Positions 14,742 to 28,000 of a DNA stretch of 64,000 bases are shown here, in pieces. Each line of letters begins with the position of its first letter. Positions within the stretch are counted from its first letter, which is position 1. Source of the stretch: Monarcha castaneiventris obscurior. Its lineage: Eukaryota; Chordata; Aves; Passeriformes; Monarchidae. Below the pieces are notes generated by a model. That model worked only from the letters and a program-made list of their open reading frames with translations. It was not told the origin of the DNA and made no database searches. Made by a program: the position numbers and the translations under genes. The stretch lies in assembly GCA_026261815.1 (NCBI GenBank), contig JAMPIT010000417.1, forward strand, positions 1,211,501 through 1,275,500, written 5' to 3'.

Positions 14742-17700
14742 AAGTCATTCAATTAATTACAGGAATGATGTTCAGGTGCCTTTTCTTACAAGAGTTAGAA
14801 GTATTTTGTTGTTAAATTCTTAATCCTTTATTCAGGGTTTGGGACTGAAATAGCTCTATATTGTTTTAACTTGCCAATGAAAAAGAAAACACAAGAGAAA
14901 ATGTATGGTCACAGAGCAGTCCATTGTGTCAGTGTAGATACATCCACACCATCATGGACAATGGCTGCTCAGCTGCCAGTATTTAACAATAAACAAACAT
15001 CAACAAACAAAAATGTTTGACAATAAATTTAACTACTGTTGGGACAGAAGTTGGTTTTTTTGTCTTACGTAACACTGAGAAAGAGCTTGTTCAGGAAGGA
15101 CAGTCAGTACTTCAAGCAGAGGAGCTATGCAAGTACATCATTCATGAAGAGCCCTGCATCTGGGACAGAGGATAAAAGGGAGCTCAACAGCCAGCAGGAT
15201 GCAAAATGACAGCTGTTTAAACCACAGTCCTAACTGCTGTGGCCAAAGGTTTGATATCTCTGGGGAACCAGCAGACAGTCGTGGAGGGGTGGGACACAGA
15301 AAAACAGAAAAGATCAGCATATTATTATTTCTATTGTGATCAGTCTGTTCCTGTCCTACTTCTAAAACAGCTAATTACCGACTGCCAAAGTTTACCCCAT
15401 CCAAACATCTGGTTATCCAGACCCTGTTTTTCTGTCTAAAGCTTTAATGAATTTTAACATGTTTGAAAGGACATTTCCCTTTGGCTTACCACGATAAACC
15501 AAGGTATAAACAGTCCCCTTGGGCCTGGCACATCCTCTGCTGAGCAGTGAGCCAAATTCCCCTATCCTCCCAGGCAACTTATTTGCCCTCAGGCCCCCTA
15601 ACTCCTGATCTGCTGAAAAAAGCATGTGGTGAATTTAATGTTCTATGCCTTACGAGAAGGAGCATTCCCTATTCTGTCCAGGAACAAGAATAAAGCTGCT
15701 GGAGAGCATCTCACCACCAAACACTGTGGGGAGGTTTTGCAGCAATGAAGGATGGTACCTCTGGCTCTGATACTCCTCCACATGCTGCCTCCATCCATGG
15801 CAAAGCAAATCTCTCATCTGCAGCATCCCATCTGTGAATGTACAGCCCTTGACTGTATTTTTATACTGCTTGCACCAACCAGACCTCCACAACTCTCTAT
15901 AGCAAGAGTTTAACTATGACCCACTCTGTCTAAATCTGTCTCCCTAACAGAAGGAAGCTGGAAATACAGCTGGCAAACCAAGTAATGGTGATGAAAACCA
16001 GTTTTGTAGGAAAATGTAGAGTCCTACATGGCAGTGGGAAAGAATGACAAAAAAGGAGATAGGGCAAACTGACCAACTCCCAGTTCCTGGAATTACTCCA
16101 AACATGCTTTACAAGTTCCCCATTGAACCAAACACCTGTCTTCACATTAAACATTGATTATTTGATCATCCAGCTTCTTATTCTGAGCACTCAAAATATC
16201 TGACAGGCAGGCAAACTGTTTAATCTAGCACTTTGTACTGTCAGCAGCTGGAAGGCAGAAAGAATTGTGCCAATGAGTTTTCATCCAAATGTCAGTAAGG
16301 TATTTTTATACTGCTTTGGAAAGTTTCATTCAGCTGTTTATTCCTTGTAGTTTACAGTGAAACCAGTTACAAAAATGTGAAATTTGGCTGCAGCATCATA
16401 TGCAAAAATTGATGGTAAACAATATATTAATCCTGACAAGGTGTTTAGTGAGAAGTCACAGGGTACTGCATGAAGCTATCCAGTTTCTTGCAGTTTACAC
16501 AGAACTATCATATCAGAGGAAAAGTGAGTGTTTCTTTGCACAGCCCTGTAAACCTGCTGCTATGTGCACCCAGCCCTCACTCCATCAAAGACACGCTGAC
16601 AATAAGAAAATTCAGAAAAGAAAAGAGAATGAGCACATGGCTGAAGGATGGGTTTTTCTGCAGGCACTTGCTTCAGAGCATGGATGATTACCACAGCTAC
16701 TGCTATTATGAGTTCTTGTTTCTCTGAGTTCCCCATCTATCTATTACTGTTATCTCCCCTGCATGCTCACTACAGCTGCCCTACAAAAGGTCTCAGCCAC
16801 CTCCCAGGTGCTGTTGCATGCACATGTCAGCCCTCTCTGCTCCCCAAGCATGCTTCACTGCAGACCCAGCTATGAGGAACAAGGCCGAGGACAGCAGAAA
16901 GCTTGTGACTGACACCACTACATTTTACAAAGCTCCTTCCCCATGCCAGGGCTTATAACACCCCATGAATCTCATGCCAATCCCTGAAACCCCCATCCAT
17001 TTTGATCTGACTAGAATGAGAAGAGAGGGAAAGAGCACAACTGGGATGATGCTAAGGACAGTTTCTAGGCTCTGAAAAGAATTCAGATTGTATAGATAGA
17101 AAGCAGAGCAAGAAATCACATCACATACTGGGACTCTACAATTGGTGATTAAAACACAGTAGCTGTTTTTCTTTGTTCTTTAGTCAAGAAACAGTATAAG
17201 GCTGCAAGTAAAACAGAACTTTGTGTCTGGATCCAAAACTCATTTTAGAAATGAGGCATACCTGTCCCTCGACCTGTAAATCTGTAAGAAGAATACATTC
17301 CTACCTTCTGTCTCAGGAAGTTAACTGACTTCATTTTCATTTGCCCCTTTTGTATCCCTGAGATGACCCCTTGATCTCCCAGAGAACTGTCCTTTTCTGC
17401 AATTCTCTCTTCTCTTTTTTTTCTTCCACACATAGGCACATACACACTCAAAATATTTCTGCTATATTTACCCGAGTCTTGTAGCTCAGGTTATGGGAGG
17501 GCTTCTCAAAGAAACGGGAAAGATGAGAGATTCAGCTTAGGGGACCTTGGGCAGCCTGCCAAAATTGAATGTAACAGCAACAGACCAGCATAGCAGGAGG
17601 TGTTGATAACGGCTTCAAGACTTAAGACACAGAATTGTGTCACAGGTGAACATTACCCGTAAATCCCACAAGTGGTCCCAGCTGGAGGACAGCTCTGAAA

Positions 17701-20700
17701 TCTCAGCTACTGGTCTCTGTTTGAGGCAGGACTTCATGGTTCCATATCACATTCATCTTGAATGTAATATTTCTAGGAAAAGCAATGCATTAACTCATAG
17801 TATTGATATTTTTATACTCCTCCCCATGAGTATTCAGTCTGTATTCCAGATTTATTTTGAGATCCCCTTACAGAATTCTTTGTGGCTCTTGAGATGGAGA
17901 TATGACTTTTATTTTACAGAATCTGAGTCCTCTTAGTCATCATTTGAACACATTCTTTTATCCACCTGATGACCCCAAATTTGTCACTGCCTTACAGATA
18001 TATTGGTGAGAAATACTGAACACATACATAGATTTATATCTGTGTGAGGTCATTATATCTGATAGATTCTGTTTGAGGGACTTCAGGCATCCATGTAGTC
18101 AGCCTGTGAGATAATGCACAGGAAAAAGCAGCAGCACAATTACACACCCAGACTGAACTGTGGCATTTCCTGGTGTTTAGTGGTTAATGTCAGCCTTTTG
18201 TGTTTGATTTCCCTTGGATTTGTTGTTTGTTTGTGATTTTCTGTTGAGGACAACCTTTCAAAAGCCTAATCCCTTTTGCTTTGAAGCTATACTGCTTAGA
18301 CAATAATTACACAGCCACCATGAAGTGTTGCTGGTGTTTGACTCTACATTAGTCCAACTCTATCACTTTATTCTACTTTCCTGTAACCAAGCTGCCTTTA
18401 AAGTAATATGTAAGTGAATTTTGAATAGCATCTTTCATTACTCCCTGGACTCACGTATTTATTTTTAATTATATCCTATCTAGCTTGTAATTGTTTTCGA
18501 GTTCAGGGAGCTTGGTTTATACTATGCAAGCATAGACTATTTCAAAATAGAAGCTTTTTTTCATAATTACATGCTTTCCAAATGCTCATAGTTTAAACAA
18601 TTAAAATCAAGTTGCAAAAATATGGTGCCCTGCAGTCCAGGAAGGGCTATTTCCATATCAGTTCAAATCATTAATTTTTAGCTTTTCTTTTGCTGGAAAA
18701 TGAGGTACTTTTTTCACTGTATATTTGTGGGGTTTACTCCATCCAGTATCCTTAGCTGAGCAAATGTTCCTAAATCCTATCAAAGGCAGTTGTCTTTTCA
18801 TGGAAAACTTCATAGCATTTTAGAAAGTATTTCTATTAATAGCAATTAATAGGGATTATTTTTGGCTCCATTTTGTTTTTCTTCAGTAGATCATATTTTC
18901 AATTGCTCCAATGGAAATTAAAAACTAAATGCTTCATAGAGAAATCATTGTGTAAAGGTGGGAATTGAGGCTACATCTCTTGCTAACTCCTGTAAAAGTA
19001 TTACTGTCTACTGATTTAAATAAAAGAAAACTCTAATTAAAGGCAGAATTGAAGGTGCATGTTAACGTCATCCAATACATGCTCATTATAATTCAATTCC
19101 CATTTGCTTTGCCAGATTTTAACCATTTGGCAGAGATTTCATACAATAAGTGTCTGTCATTAATGATGCTTTTGAAACTTCTCAGGTAAAATTTTCCATA
19201 TTATCAAGAGCAAATCTGCAGGATAAAAATGTGTCTCTGTGCCATAATAACATCTCTCTCTGTCATAATAACAAAATGGGAACTTTTTCTTTTATAAGAA
19301 AAATGTTTTTTGTGTAATTTATGTCAGTCCCATGAAATCTGCCAAAATTTATCAAAGGTAAGGCCCCAAAGAAAAGTCAGTGTCTCTCTGACTAAATTTC
19401 AAAAAGTTCCTGTCCACACATGTGTTTCCCCAGAATAACACATTTCTCTGTTCATCTACTGCATAGTTTTTTGTGGCACAGCCCAAGCCATTTAAACTGA
19501 ACTTTTGGCAGGGGTCACTGCGTGCATGCTCTTTATTCCCTGGCACCCCACTGGAGACCAGAGGTTGGGTTACCAAGGGAGCTGAACACACAGAGCTGCA
19601 ACCGATGTCAATCACATCTGTGCTCTGAGGCTGCAAAGGGTTACATAGAGCAAAGGATATCGAAAGGAGGATTGCAAAGACATGCCATTTTCTTTTCTGG
19701 TTTTGGAAGGGCTGTCAAGCAGCCATAAACATGTTCTATGGATGCAGAAGCAAGCTTTCATTCGAGGAACTAACCCATTAGTAGTGCTCAGAGAATGTAA
19801 TAGATGACTATGCTCAGGACACACCAAATTCTGGAGGTTATCCAACACAGTAAATAAAGCCCATTTCCAAAGAGGATTGAAGGAGGAAGAGGAGCAGAGA
19901 AAGCTTTTTACCTCAGCATAGAGAATATGCAAGCTTTTGACAACCCAAGCTGAAAACAGCTGAGTTTTGGGGCACTGTAATAAGAGGCCCCTTCGGCTGA
20001 TGCACAGAGACCTTTCAAGAGGTAACTGATAATCAACAACCTGACATTTTGTGGTATGGGGAAAATACAGCACAGGTCCCTCTATGAGCCTGTCCTATAA
20101 CCTAGATACCACCCAGGATCCTAGCCAGCCAGGCATTGCTTGGATGGTCTTTGTCCTCGCCAATGTGTGAGATATTCTGGACTTGTCAGCAGCCTGAGAC
20201 AGTTTGCATCTGACACAATCTCATACAGAATAAGAGAAACACCTCAGGGAAACACAAGAAAGAGCAAATGCAAGAAGTGATGCTTGAAAACCCAGAAAGA
20301 AATCTGAGGACTTTTCCAAGAAATTCTGCTAACCTCTCTATCTCTAAAGGACCTGCAGGGACACTGCTGGAGGTACATAATCCTGGACCACACTCCATAG
20401 TTTTCAATTTATAATTCCAGCTAATGGGAAGGAAATAGAGTAACCTCTTCTTTATATAAACTAGTAGGTTAATTCAAGTATACTGATCACATTAGGGATG
20501 AGTGTCAGCTAGAATTAAAAAAAAAAAAACAAGCAAAAAAGCACCCAAAGCAAAAAACCTCCAAGGCCTCGGTCAGAACTAATTGATCGAAAATCACCTC
20601 AAAACCACGTTTCTGCCTAGCTACTCCCATAGCCACCTAAAACAGTCCCAGCACTACATGTCAGAGAGTAGTTTTAATCAGCCCTTATCTCCAGCTAGCA

Positions 20701-23700
20701 CTCTCACTGTATTTACTACTATCTACACAACTGTCTCTTTCAAAAAGAATTCCGGTAGCTATCAGGGCCCAAAGATAGCTATTGATACCTGAGAAATATC
20801 CAACAGCCTTCCTCCTAGCCCAGCCATCTCTGTTGTCCTCTGAATCACACACAAGCAAAGAGAATAGCACTATTTGAATGCTTAGACATTCAGAAGTTTG
20901 GGTTAGATTTACATTAGGCTTCTCTGAGCTGAAGAGCAGCAGTAAGGTCTGGTCTGGTAGATCCTGTACTAATCTGGGGACTGCTGCTTGCAAAGGGCCA
21001 CCTAGATCCACTCATATAAGAATTTAGGGAGGTAGAATAATAATAGCAGCTTTAAAGCACGGGGAAGATATTGATTAGGCAGCAGAAGAGCCTGTTTATG
21101 CATTAAACAAAAATGTAAAGAGTGCCAGGAGCAGAGGGCATAGGGCTCACTCACCCCAGCAGAGAGGTAGTTTTTTCCCCCTGGAAGGGTATGGCTTTGC
21201 TTGCTGACTTTCTGCCCCCTTTTCCCTGAGGGTGTACTTCTTGGAGATCCTCACCACCAGTGTGCCCAGGTCTGTCCTGAAGGGTAGGAAAGGACAGCTT
21301 TGAACACTGTAAAATCTCCAGACAGTTGCATATTTCATCAGGCAACAAGGTCTGTTCCATTTCATCTGGTCCTGAAACTAATACCACCTTAAGAACAGTA
21401 TAAGGAGTCAAAACAAAACAAAATCCAAACAATACCAAAAAAGATACATGCACACAAAAAAAAAAAAAAAAAAAAAGAAAAAAGAGATAGAAAAAATCTT
21501 ACATTCCTAAAAGTGCTTCTTAAAGCATATACATTTGTACTATCAACTACCAGACAGGGTGAGCACATCTCTTTATCCTAGAAATCAAATTGGATAAATA
21601 CTAATAAAAATTATGTAACACTGTCACGGTTTTGCAAATAGTCTTTGAGTTTGTTTTCTCACTTCTTTCTCTCAGAATAATCCTCCCTCAATTCACAGTC
21701 ACATCCAATGCTATGCAAAATCAAAGGCAGTTACACCAGTTTAGGGGTATCTTGATTTGGTCTGTGGATGAGTTTTGAAAAAAAAAACACCTTTACAGGA
21801 AATGAAAGCATTGAACTGCAAAGGTTGTCTGCATTTGCAAGTGTTCACTCAGCCCTCCGAAAATGTGTCTTAATTATACAACAGAGCTGAACATTTGTAG
21901 AGGTTAGTGCTTCCACACGAGTTATCCTCAAATAAACTTTTCCCAAGCTTTACTTTCATTTCATCTAATCAAATAATGCCTTAATCAATTCTGATATTTT
22001 CCAATCAGTTCTGCAACACAACAAAACACTGAATTCTCAATGTTTGAATGAATTCTCAAATACTCTGGTACTAAAACCTGAGTTCAAAATTACTTAGCTA
22101 GTTAGCACACTTGTTACAATTAAAAACTAATTGCAAATAACGTACACAAGGGATATACCACTATTATACTTCCATGAAAGATGAATAATGCATAGTTAGA
22201 TCCAGCTGAATGAATAAACACAAGAGAGGGGAAAAAAAAAAAATATTGTTGGAGGGGAGGAAGCATTTAATCTGCTCTTGCAACTTACTATATACCTTCA
22301 TGAGATCTCTCTTCCCAAATTTTCTCAGTGTGAAAAGTCCAGAAAAATAAAAGGCATGAAATTTATTCCAATGTATGGATCATGTTACCTTTTGTTTAGG
22401 GGCATTCATCCTGAAGCCACTTCCATCTGACCTGATAAACAAATCCCCTAGAAACAGTTCTACAAGAAAAAGCTTGTTCCCTATCCCTGCATTCAGTAAG
22501 GAGGCTTTAAGAGAGAAAATGCTACTGTAAAGACTAGCATCAGTTAATCAAGGACTTGTTGAAAATTTGATTTAAAAGGATGTGACATATTCACTTGGCT
22601 ATCTTGGTAAGTTTAATCATATAATTTTTTCTGCGTGTGGCATATTTCTGCACTTTTTAATGGTGTATTTTCTTTAAAAATATTTTGCTGCTGAGAGATT
22701 CTACTCATGAAAGCAATACATAAATACCCATAAAGAAATTTTTAATTCTTGCCTTATTTAAAACAAAGCTTGCTAAACTGAAAAGCAAAAAAATGGTCAT
22801 ATTTTTAATATAAGATTTCAATGAATAGATGTCTTTAAACTTTTCTACTTCTGGAACAGAGAGCTATTCACATGAATATCTGGAAACTGCATGCCAAGTT
22901 GCAAAATTCTGCCTGGAGAAGAGAGGATTATCAAAAATAAAAATGAAAATAATTTAAAAATAAAAAGGCAATGAGAATGCCTGGCCAAACAACAATCAGT
23001 GAGCCATGATTACACTTCATAAAATAAAAGTTTTGAAATATTAAAAATCAATAACAGCAAATCTCAGAGCAATGGTATGCAATATCTTCATTCAAAAGGG
23101 GAAAATAGTAGTAATTTCTCATTATTATCATTTTGCTATATATTAAATGGGATTTTTAATAAGCATATGTGTTAATCAGCTCATATCCATTCAAGAGAAA
23201 TTAACAGATGCTAATATATTTGTGGCTATTCTCTATAGTTTTGAAAGAAGCCATTTCTATCATAAAGATATGCTTCTTCTCTCTGTAAGAATCTGAATGA
23301 ACATCTTCTAATGGCTGAAGATTTTGTAAAAAGCAATACTTTGAACTAGCAAAATTGATAAAATAATTTCTTTCTAATCACTTTGTAAATCAATCTGATG
23401 GAGCCATATAATTAGATTTTAAAAAACCATATTAAATACGTTATATTCAATAATTCAAGACAGAAGTCAATATAGTTTGAATAAACTAATTCTAATAAAT
23501 GAAAGTTCCACAAATAAGTCAGCAATCACGAACAGATTTAAGATTCCTCTTAGCAATGAAGCTAAATTAAAGACGTTGAATTTATACTTTCATTGTTACT
23601 TGAAATGTCAGTCCAATTTTAGAGAGACTAAACATCAAAATATGTTAAAAGAAGGTTTCATGAGTCAAAGAACATAAGATTATTTATTGATTAGTCAACA

Positions 23701-24326
23701 GATACATTTCTACTATAAATAATTTTCCTCATTATTTGATTAGAACATATACATAATGTTTACTACAAAGTACTTTTCAGGCTGAAAAGAAAGCAAGAGT
23801 GATGAGACATACCTTACCTAAGTGTTAAATTTGTATTTGCTTAAGAATTCAGCAAGAAATTAGTATTTGTGCATAAAGAATTTTGCAACAAGTCCTGAGA
23901 GCAAGTGATTTTATTGTTATCCCACATACAGCAGGGCTACAATCTCAATTATCGATGGGGGAGTGGCAACCAGAAATCAGGTGGCTGCAGTACCAGATGA
24001 GCTGAGTTTCTAAACACAGTTACTCTTTACCATCTAACTAGTTCTACTGACTGATGCTGACGCTGCTTGCACACTCAAAGTTAGCAGCTGTTCAAACACC
24101 TTGACAAAATAGGGTCCTGAACCTGATTAAACCTGTATTTAAGCAGGATTCAATGCAAAGGTAATTGTTTCTGTAGTTGTGCATATATCTACATTGCTTT
24201 GTTTGGATATTTTTTCCATTTGGATATTTTCCCATTTAAAAATGTACATGGCAAGTTTGTAAGAACTGTTTGTGATCATGTTTCCCAGGTACGCATAGAT
24301 ATAAATCTTCGTGCTGCAAATTAAGA
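14742..24326. other. 5' flank of PLEKHG7, no gene recognised
   Basis: AT-rich DNA with A runs near 20517 and 21456 and a 153-codon minus-strand open frame at 19612-20073 that has no recognisable domain. A TATA-like TATTTAAG near 24135 and a possible acceptor ending 24288 could belong to the PLEKHG7 5' end, but I cannot place the transcription start. No CpG-rich promoter is visible. Confidence 0.5.
21456..21476 (+). repeat. Poly(A) run of 21
   Basis: Twenty-one A, then GAAAAAAG. No retroposed gene body or target duplication is recognisable around it, so it is listed as a simple repeat rather than a retrocopy tail. Confidence 0.9.
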
Positions 24327-25031
24327 ATGCAACAGCCAAGCTCTGATTATTCTCCAGACCTGGTCAAGGAAACCTGCACCAGCATGGAACTTCTAGACAG
24401 GGAAGATGATCTCCATATGGGAAACGCTGCTTTGTCTGGAAGCAGCAGGCCAGAAGCTGCCTTCAGTTCCTGTGAAACGCAGGCAGTACCAGTTTGTGTG
24501 GACACCACCTTGCCTCCAGGGGACTACATTCTCAGACAAGGTTACACAGAGCCTTCACTCCTGAGGCTTCCCACAGAGGAGTGCATTGGGATCCACCCCG
24601 CGCCTTTCCAGTTCAACCGCCATGCTCGGGCCAGAATTTCCACTTCTCCTACTTTAAGGCGTCTAAGGATGGCCTCTGCCTCACAAGCACTGACATTTCA
24701 GGACTGTTCTGACACAGCTCAGCTGGGGAATCAGAAGGAATACACTGGCTCTCTCCACCACATTTGTAAGAGTCCACCTCGGTGCTTTACAATTTCCTCA
24801 TTGTCGCTGCCTTCTTGTGTCCATGCAAAGTTATTGTCATCCAAAGCCAAGTCTGAGCCAACTATAGCAGCTCCAGAGTCTGACGTACCCAGATCAAAGC
24901 TCCCAAGCCAAGAGGATCCTCTCAGCAACGGCAGTTCCAATGAGCCACCCAGAAACTCTTGGAGAGCCAACTCTGCTGCACTTCCTAAGAGACTCCCACG
25001 CCCAAGCCCTACACTTTGGGTGGGTATCCAG
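24327..25031 (+). CDS. PLEKHG7: PLEKHG7 coding exon 1, N-terminal region (residues 1-235)
   Basis: A 705-nt open exon ending in phase 0 at CCAG|GTAAGG. The protein is rich in Ser and Pro with no recognisable fold, so it is probably a disordered regulatory tail. It contains the basic patch TSPTLRRLR at residues 106-114. The first ATG (24327) has A at -3 and C at +4. A second in-frame ATG at 24384 (Met20) has A at -3 and G at +4, a stronger Kozak context, so either may be used. An in-frame stop lies upstream at 24273. A possible acceptor (TTTCCCAG) ends at 24288, so a noncoding 5' exon further left is possible. Without splicing, the frame would stay open to 25112. Confidence 0.82.
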
Positions 25032-28000
25032 GTAAGGGGAATAGGGGGATGCAACCTCCACGTCAGTCTTTCATATTTAGTGGTGGTCCATCATGGCCCA
25101 ATGCACAAGTAAAACCTCAGTCCTTAACCTGAACTGCAAGTCGGGCGAGGATCCTTTAATACAGCAGACCAACTTCTACACTTAACAGGAAGGGAGATTG
25201 TTCTTTTCAAATCAGCAAGAGACAGCAGCTCCAGCCTTGTCCCTTGGTGACCAGGTTAGCCTAGTCCACTTCTGTACCTGGCAACTCTCTCCCACCGCTG
25301 TCCATTCACCCTGGTAGGCCAGTACAACAGTTGGTGGGGACATGGAAGAACAAGACTAAGTAATTTATCCTGTTCAGGATTGGGTTTTATAAGACTATTT
25401 TCCTTCAACCCACTCTTTAATCCTTCAGCAGGATTATTCCTAAAACAGGGAAGTTCTCTATTCTGTTTTACTGAATGGCATTACTAACCCTAATAAAACC
25501 AATAATTAAGTTGGTTGAGTCAAATTTAACGTCTGCTACTACCAAAGGAAGAGGCACCCTCCCCTTAATTTATTTCCACTCTGCAATTCACTGTCACCCC
25601 TCCCTTCTTATGTCCAGCTCCAAAAAGAAAGAAGCAATTGTGCAATCTCTTCTGAAAAGAAAGAAACCCTGGTCCAGAGAGTATCAGCATCAGTAAAGTG
25701 AAGTAAGCAAGGGAGGAGCAAACCCTGCATCATTTAAGGGCAGGAAACTACCATTCAGCTCTCCACAAGGACAAAAGGGGAAGCTTTTTGTAAAAGCCAG
25801 GTTTGCTACTAGATTTGCTCTCAAAGACCTTCCATTATGCACAGAGGCAGTTAATTCACACACAGGCTTGACTCTGTCCCTAAGCAAACTGCCTACACAT
25901 ATTTTACCGTGGGTGGATGGTGTCAAATGGGTGGAGTTCTTCACTAACTGGTTAATTTTGCACAACAAATCAAAAGTTATTTTCCTCCCCCACCCCCTTC
26001 GAATATAGAAAATATTCTGGATATCAAATGAGCTCTCCTTGCTCCACAACAGTGAATTAATCAGCCTATTCCCAAGCCTACTACATTATCATTAGTACAT
26101 TTCCCTTTACAAATGAGTTATTTTTTCACAAAAAAAATCAGATTGCTTGCTTTCTGACCAAGTAACTAATATCTAACTTTCTTTTAGGAGAGCGGACTGC
26201 CCATGCAAAGGTATGCACATATTTGTTTTATATGATTCTAAGCTTGACTCTCCTACCTTTTTAATTAATCTATTTCACTCTAAGGCAAAACTGAACATTG
26301 AGTCATGTATACGTAACTCAACCTTAATTTGTAGATTTGCTATGTGAAATGTCCGTTGCCAGCTCACTAAACATTTTAATGAGATTTTCTTTCAAAAGTA
26401 GCCCTCTGCTTAGCACATTGAGCTACATTTCACGCAATATTTCATCCGGATCATCAGGGAGCTTTGCACTAGGAACTAACTGCCAAAAGCTCTGGTTGTT
26501 TGGCTTAGCAGTGTCAAATTTCAGCTTGAAGAATGTGAAATATCTCATAATCTTGAGTGACATTCTTCAAAAGTTTGTGGAAGGGAAAAGAGAGCAAAGG
26601 AGCTAGCAGAACAGCTCAATATTGTTCTCATACATGAGCAAAGCAGATCTAGGACTGCTACTGGACAGGGGGATTGTTAATCCTACAAACTCAGAAGAGT
26701 ATGTAGAAGACATGGATTTTATGAGTTAGTGCAGATAAGACAAAGTGTTGCATACCATAGACCTGTGCAATGAACTGGATCAAGGTCTTACAAAATTATC
26801 AGAAAGTAAAAGCTCTATTATAAATTATTTTGATTAAGATATGTTTCTTTGAGATGTTCAAATGTTTGCAAAAGGGGAAGAAAGTTTTATTTTCTCTTCC
26901 CACAACTAGGAAGCAGGAGATAGTACCTCCCTTAATGACCACCCCTCTCTCATTGATGGAGTAGCACTCACTTTACAGCATGATCCCCTCAAGGATGCTT
27001 GGGACTGGGTGGTTTGGAGCAGAGTAATATAGTCTAGGAGCCTCTACACAATGCAGTTCCCTAGATGATACCCAAGAGATGCATGCATGCATCTGAAATT
27101 ACATGTTCACTGTAGAAGAGGCCTCCTAGATGTTCTGAATTGCTGCAGTTTTCTACCCATCCTTTAGCATTTTGAATTAATAATGGAGATGGAGAGAGAA
27201 GGGGAGGGGAAGATCTTTTCATCTGGATGTGAAAAAAAGTGATCTGTACCTTTTGTGGGAAGAGTCTGCTCTATCCAACTCAAAACAGGAATACATAAAC
27301 ATATCTCACTGTCAGCATGAAGATTTGCATGATGTGTAACAAACTTCAGGGGAGAAATTGAAGATATTGAAGGCAGATTGTTAAACAGGAGAACACTGAA
27401 TGTTTAGTGTACACACCTCTTGGTGCTGCTCACCTGTAGTGGCTTCAGAGGGAAGTCATTATATGCCAGCTAGGATATTGGCTTTGGGCTTCTATCCAGA
27501 CATCTTTTAAAAATCAAGAAAGCACAATCCAAGATTTTGTCCATAGGTACCAGCAGGAAAATTGTCAAAAGGTGGCTCAGATTATGTATTATGAGTTCTA
27601 TCTAGATCAATATTAGAATGTGCAAAAGTATATTTAAAAAGCACCAGTTTCTGCTTTAAACCTTTTTTGTCAAGTTTAATTTGGTCCAAGGTCTGGGTTA
27701 AGCCTGTATTCAGCTCCTTCTTTATTAAGATCATTAGTCTAACTCCTTAACAGCTAATCCCTTCTTATCACAGCCAGAAAAACTGTTGAAATGTCAGATT
27801 ATTCTCTCCATCGAGAAGCACATTAGGACAGTTGGCAACCCTTCTCCAACACTGATTTACATATTTTCCTGGGTAAAATCATACCTCTGTCCTTCAGTCT
27901 TAATGAACATCTCCCTGCTCCCAGGCTGTACTTTCAAAAAAACTTCATTAATGCTCCCATGCTCATTTTAAAAAGCCTTTCCACACACAGTCCTCAGTCC

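Noticed and set aside
19612..20073. 153-codon minus-strand open frame
   Set aside because: Composition looks random and no domain, splice context or neighbouring exon supports it.
21400..21480. Retrocopy tail at the 21-A run
   Set aside because: No gene-like sequence or flanking duplication is found beside it.
24327..25112. Single-exon 261-residue protein
   Set aside because: The consensus donor CAG|GTAAGG at 25031 and the in-phase downstream exons make this exon 1 of a spliced gene. The last 26 codons are intron.
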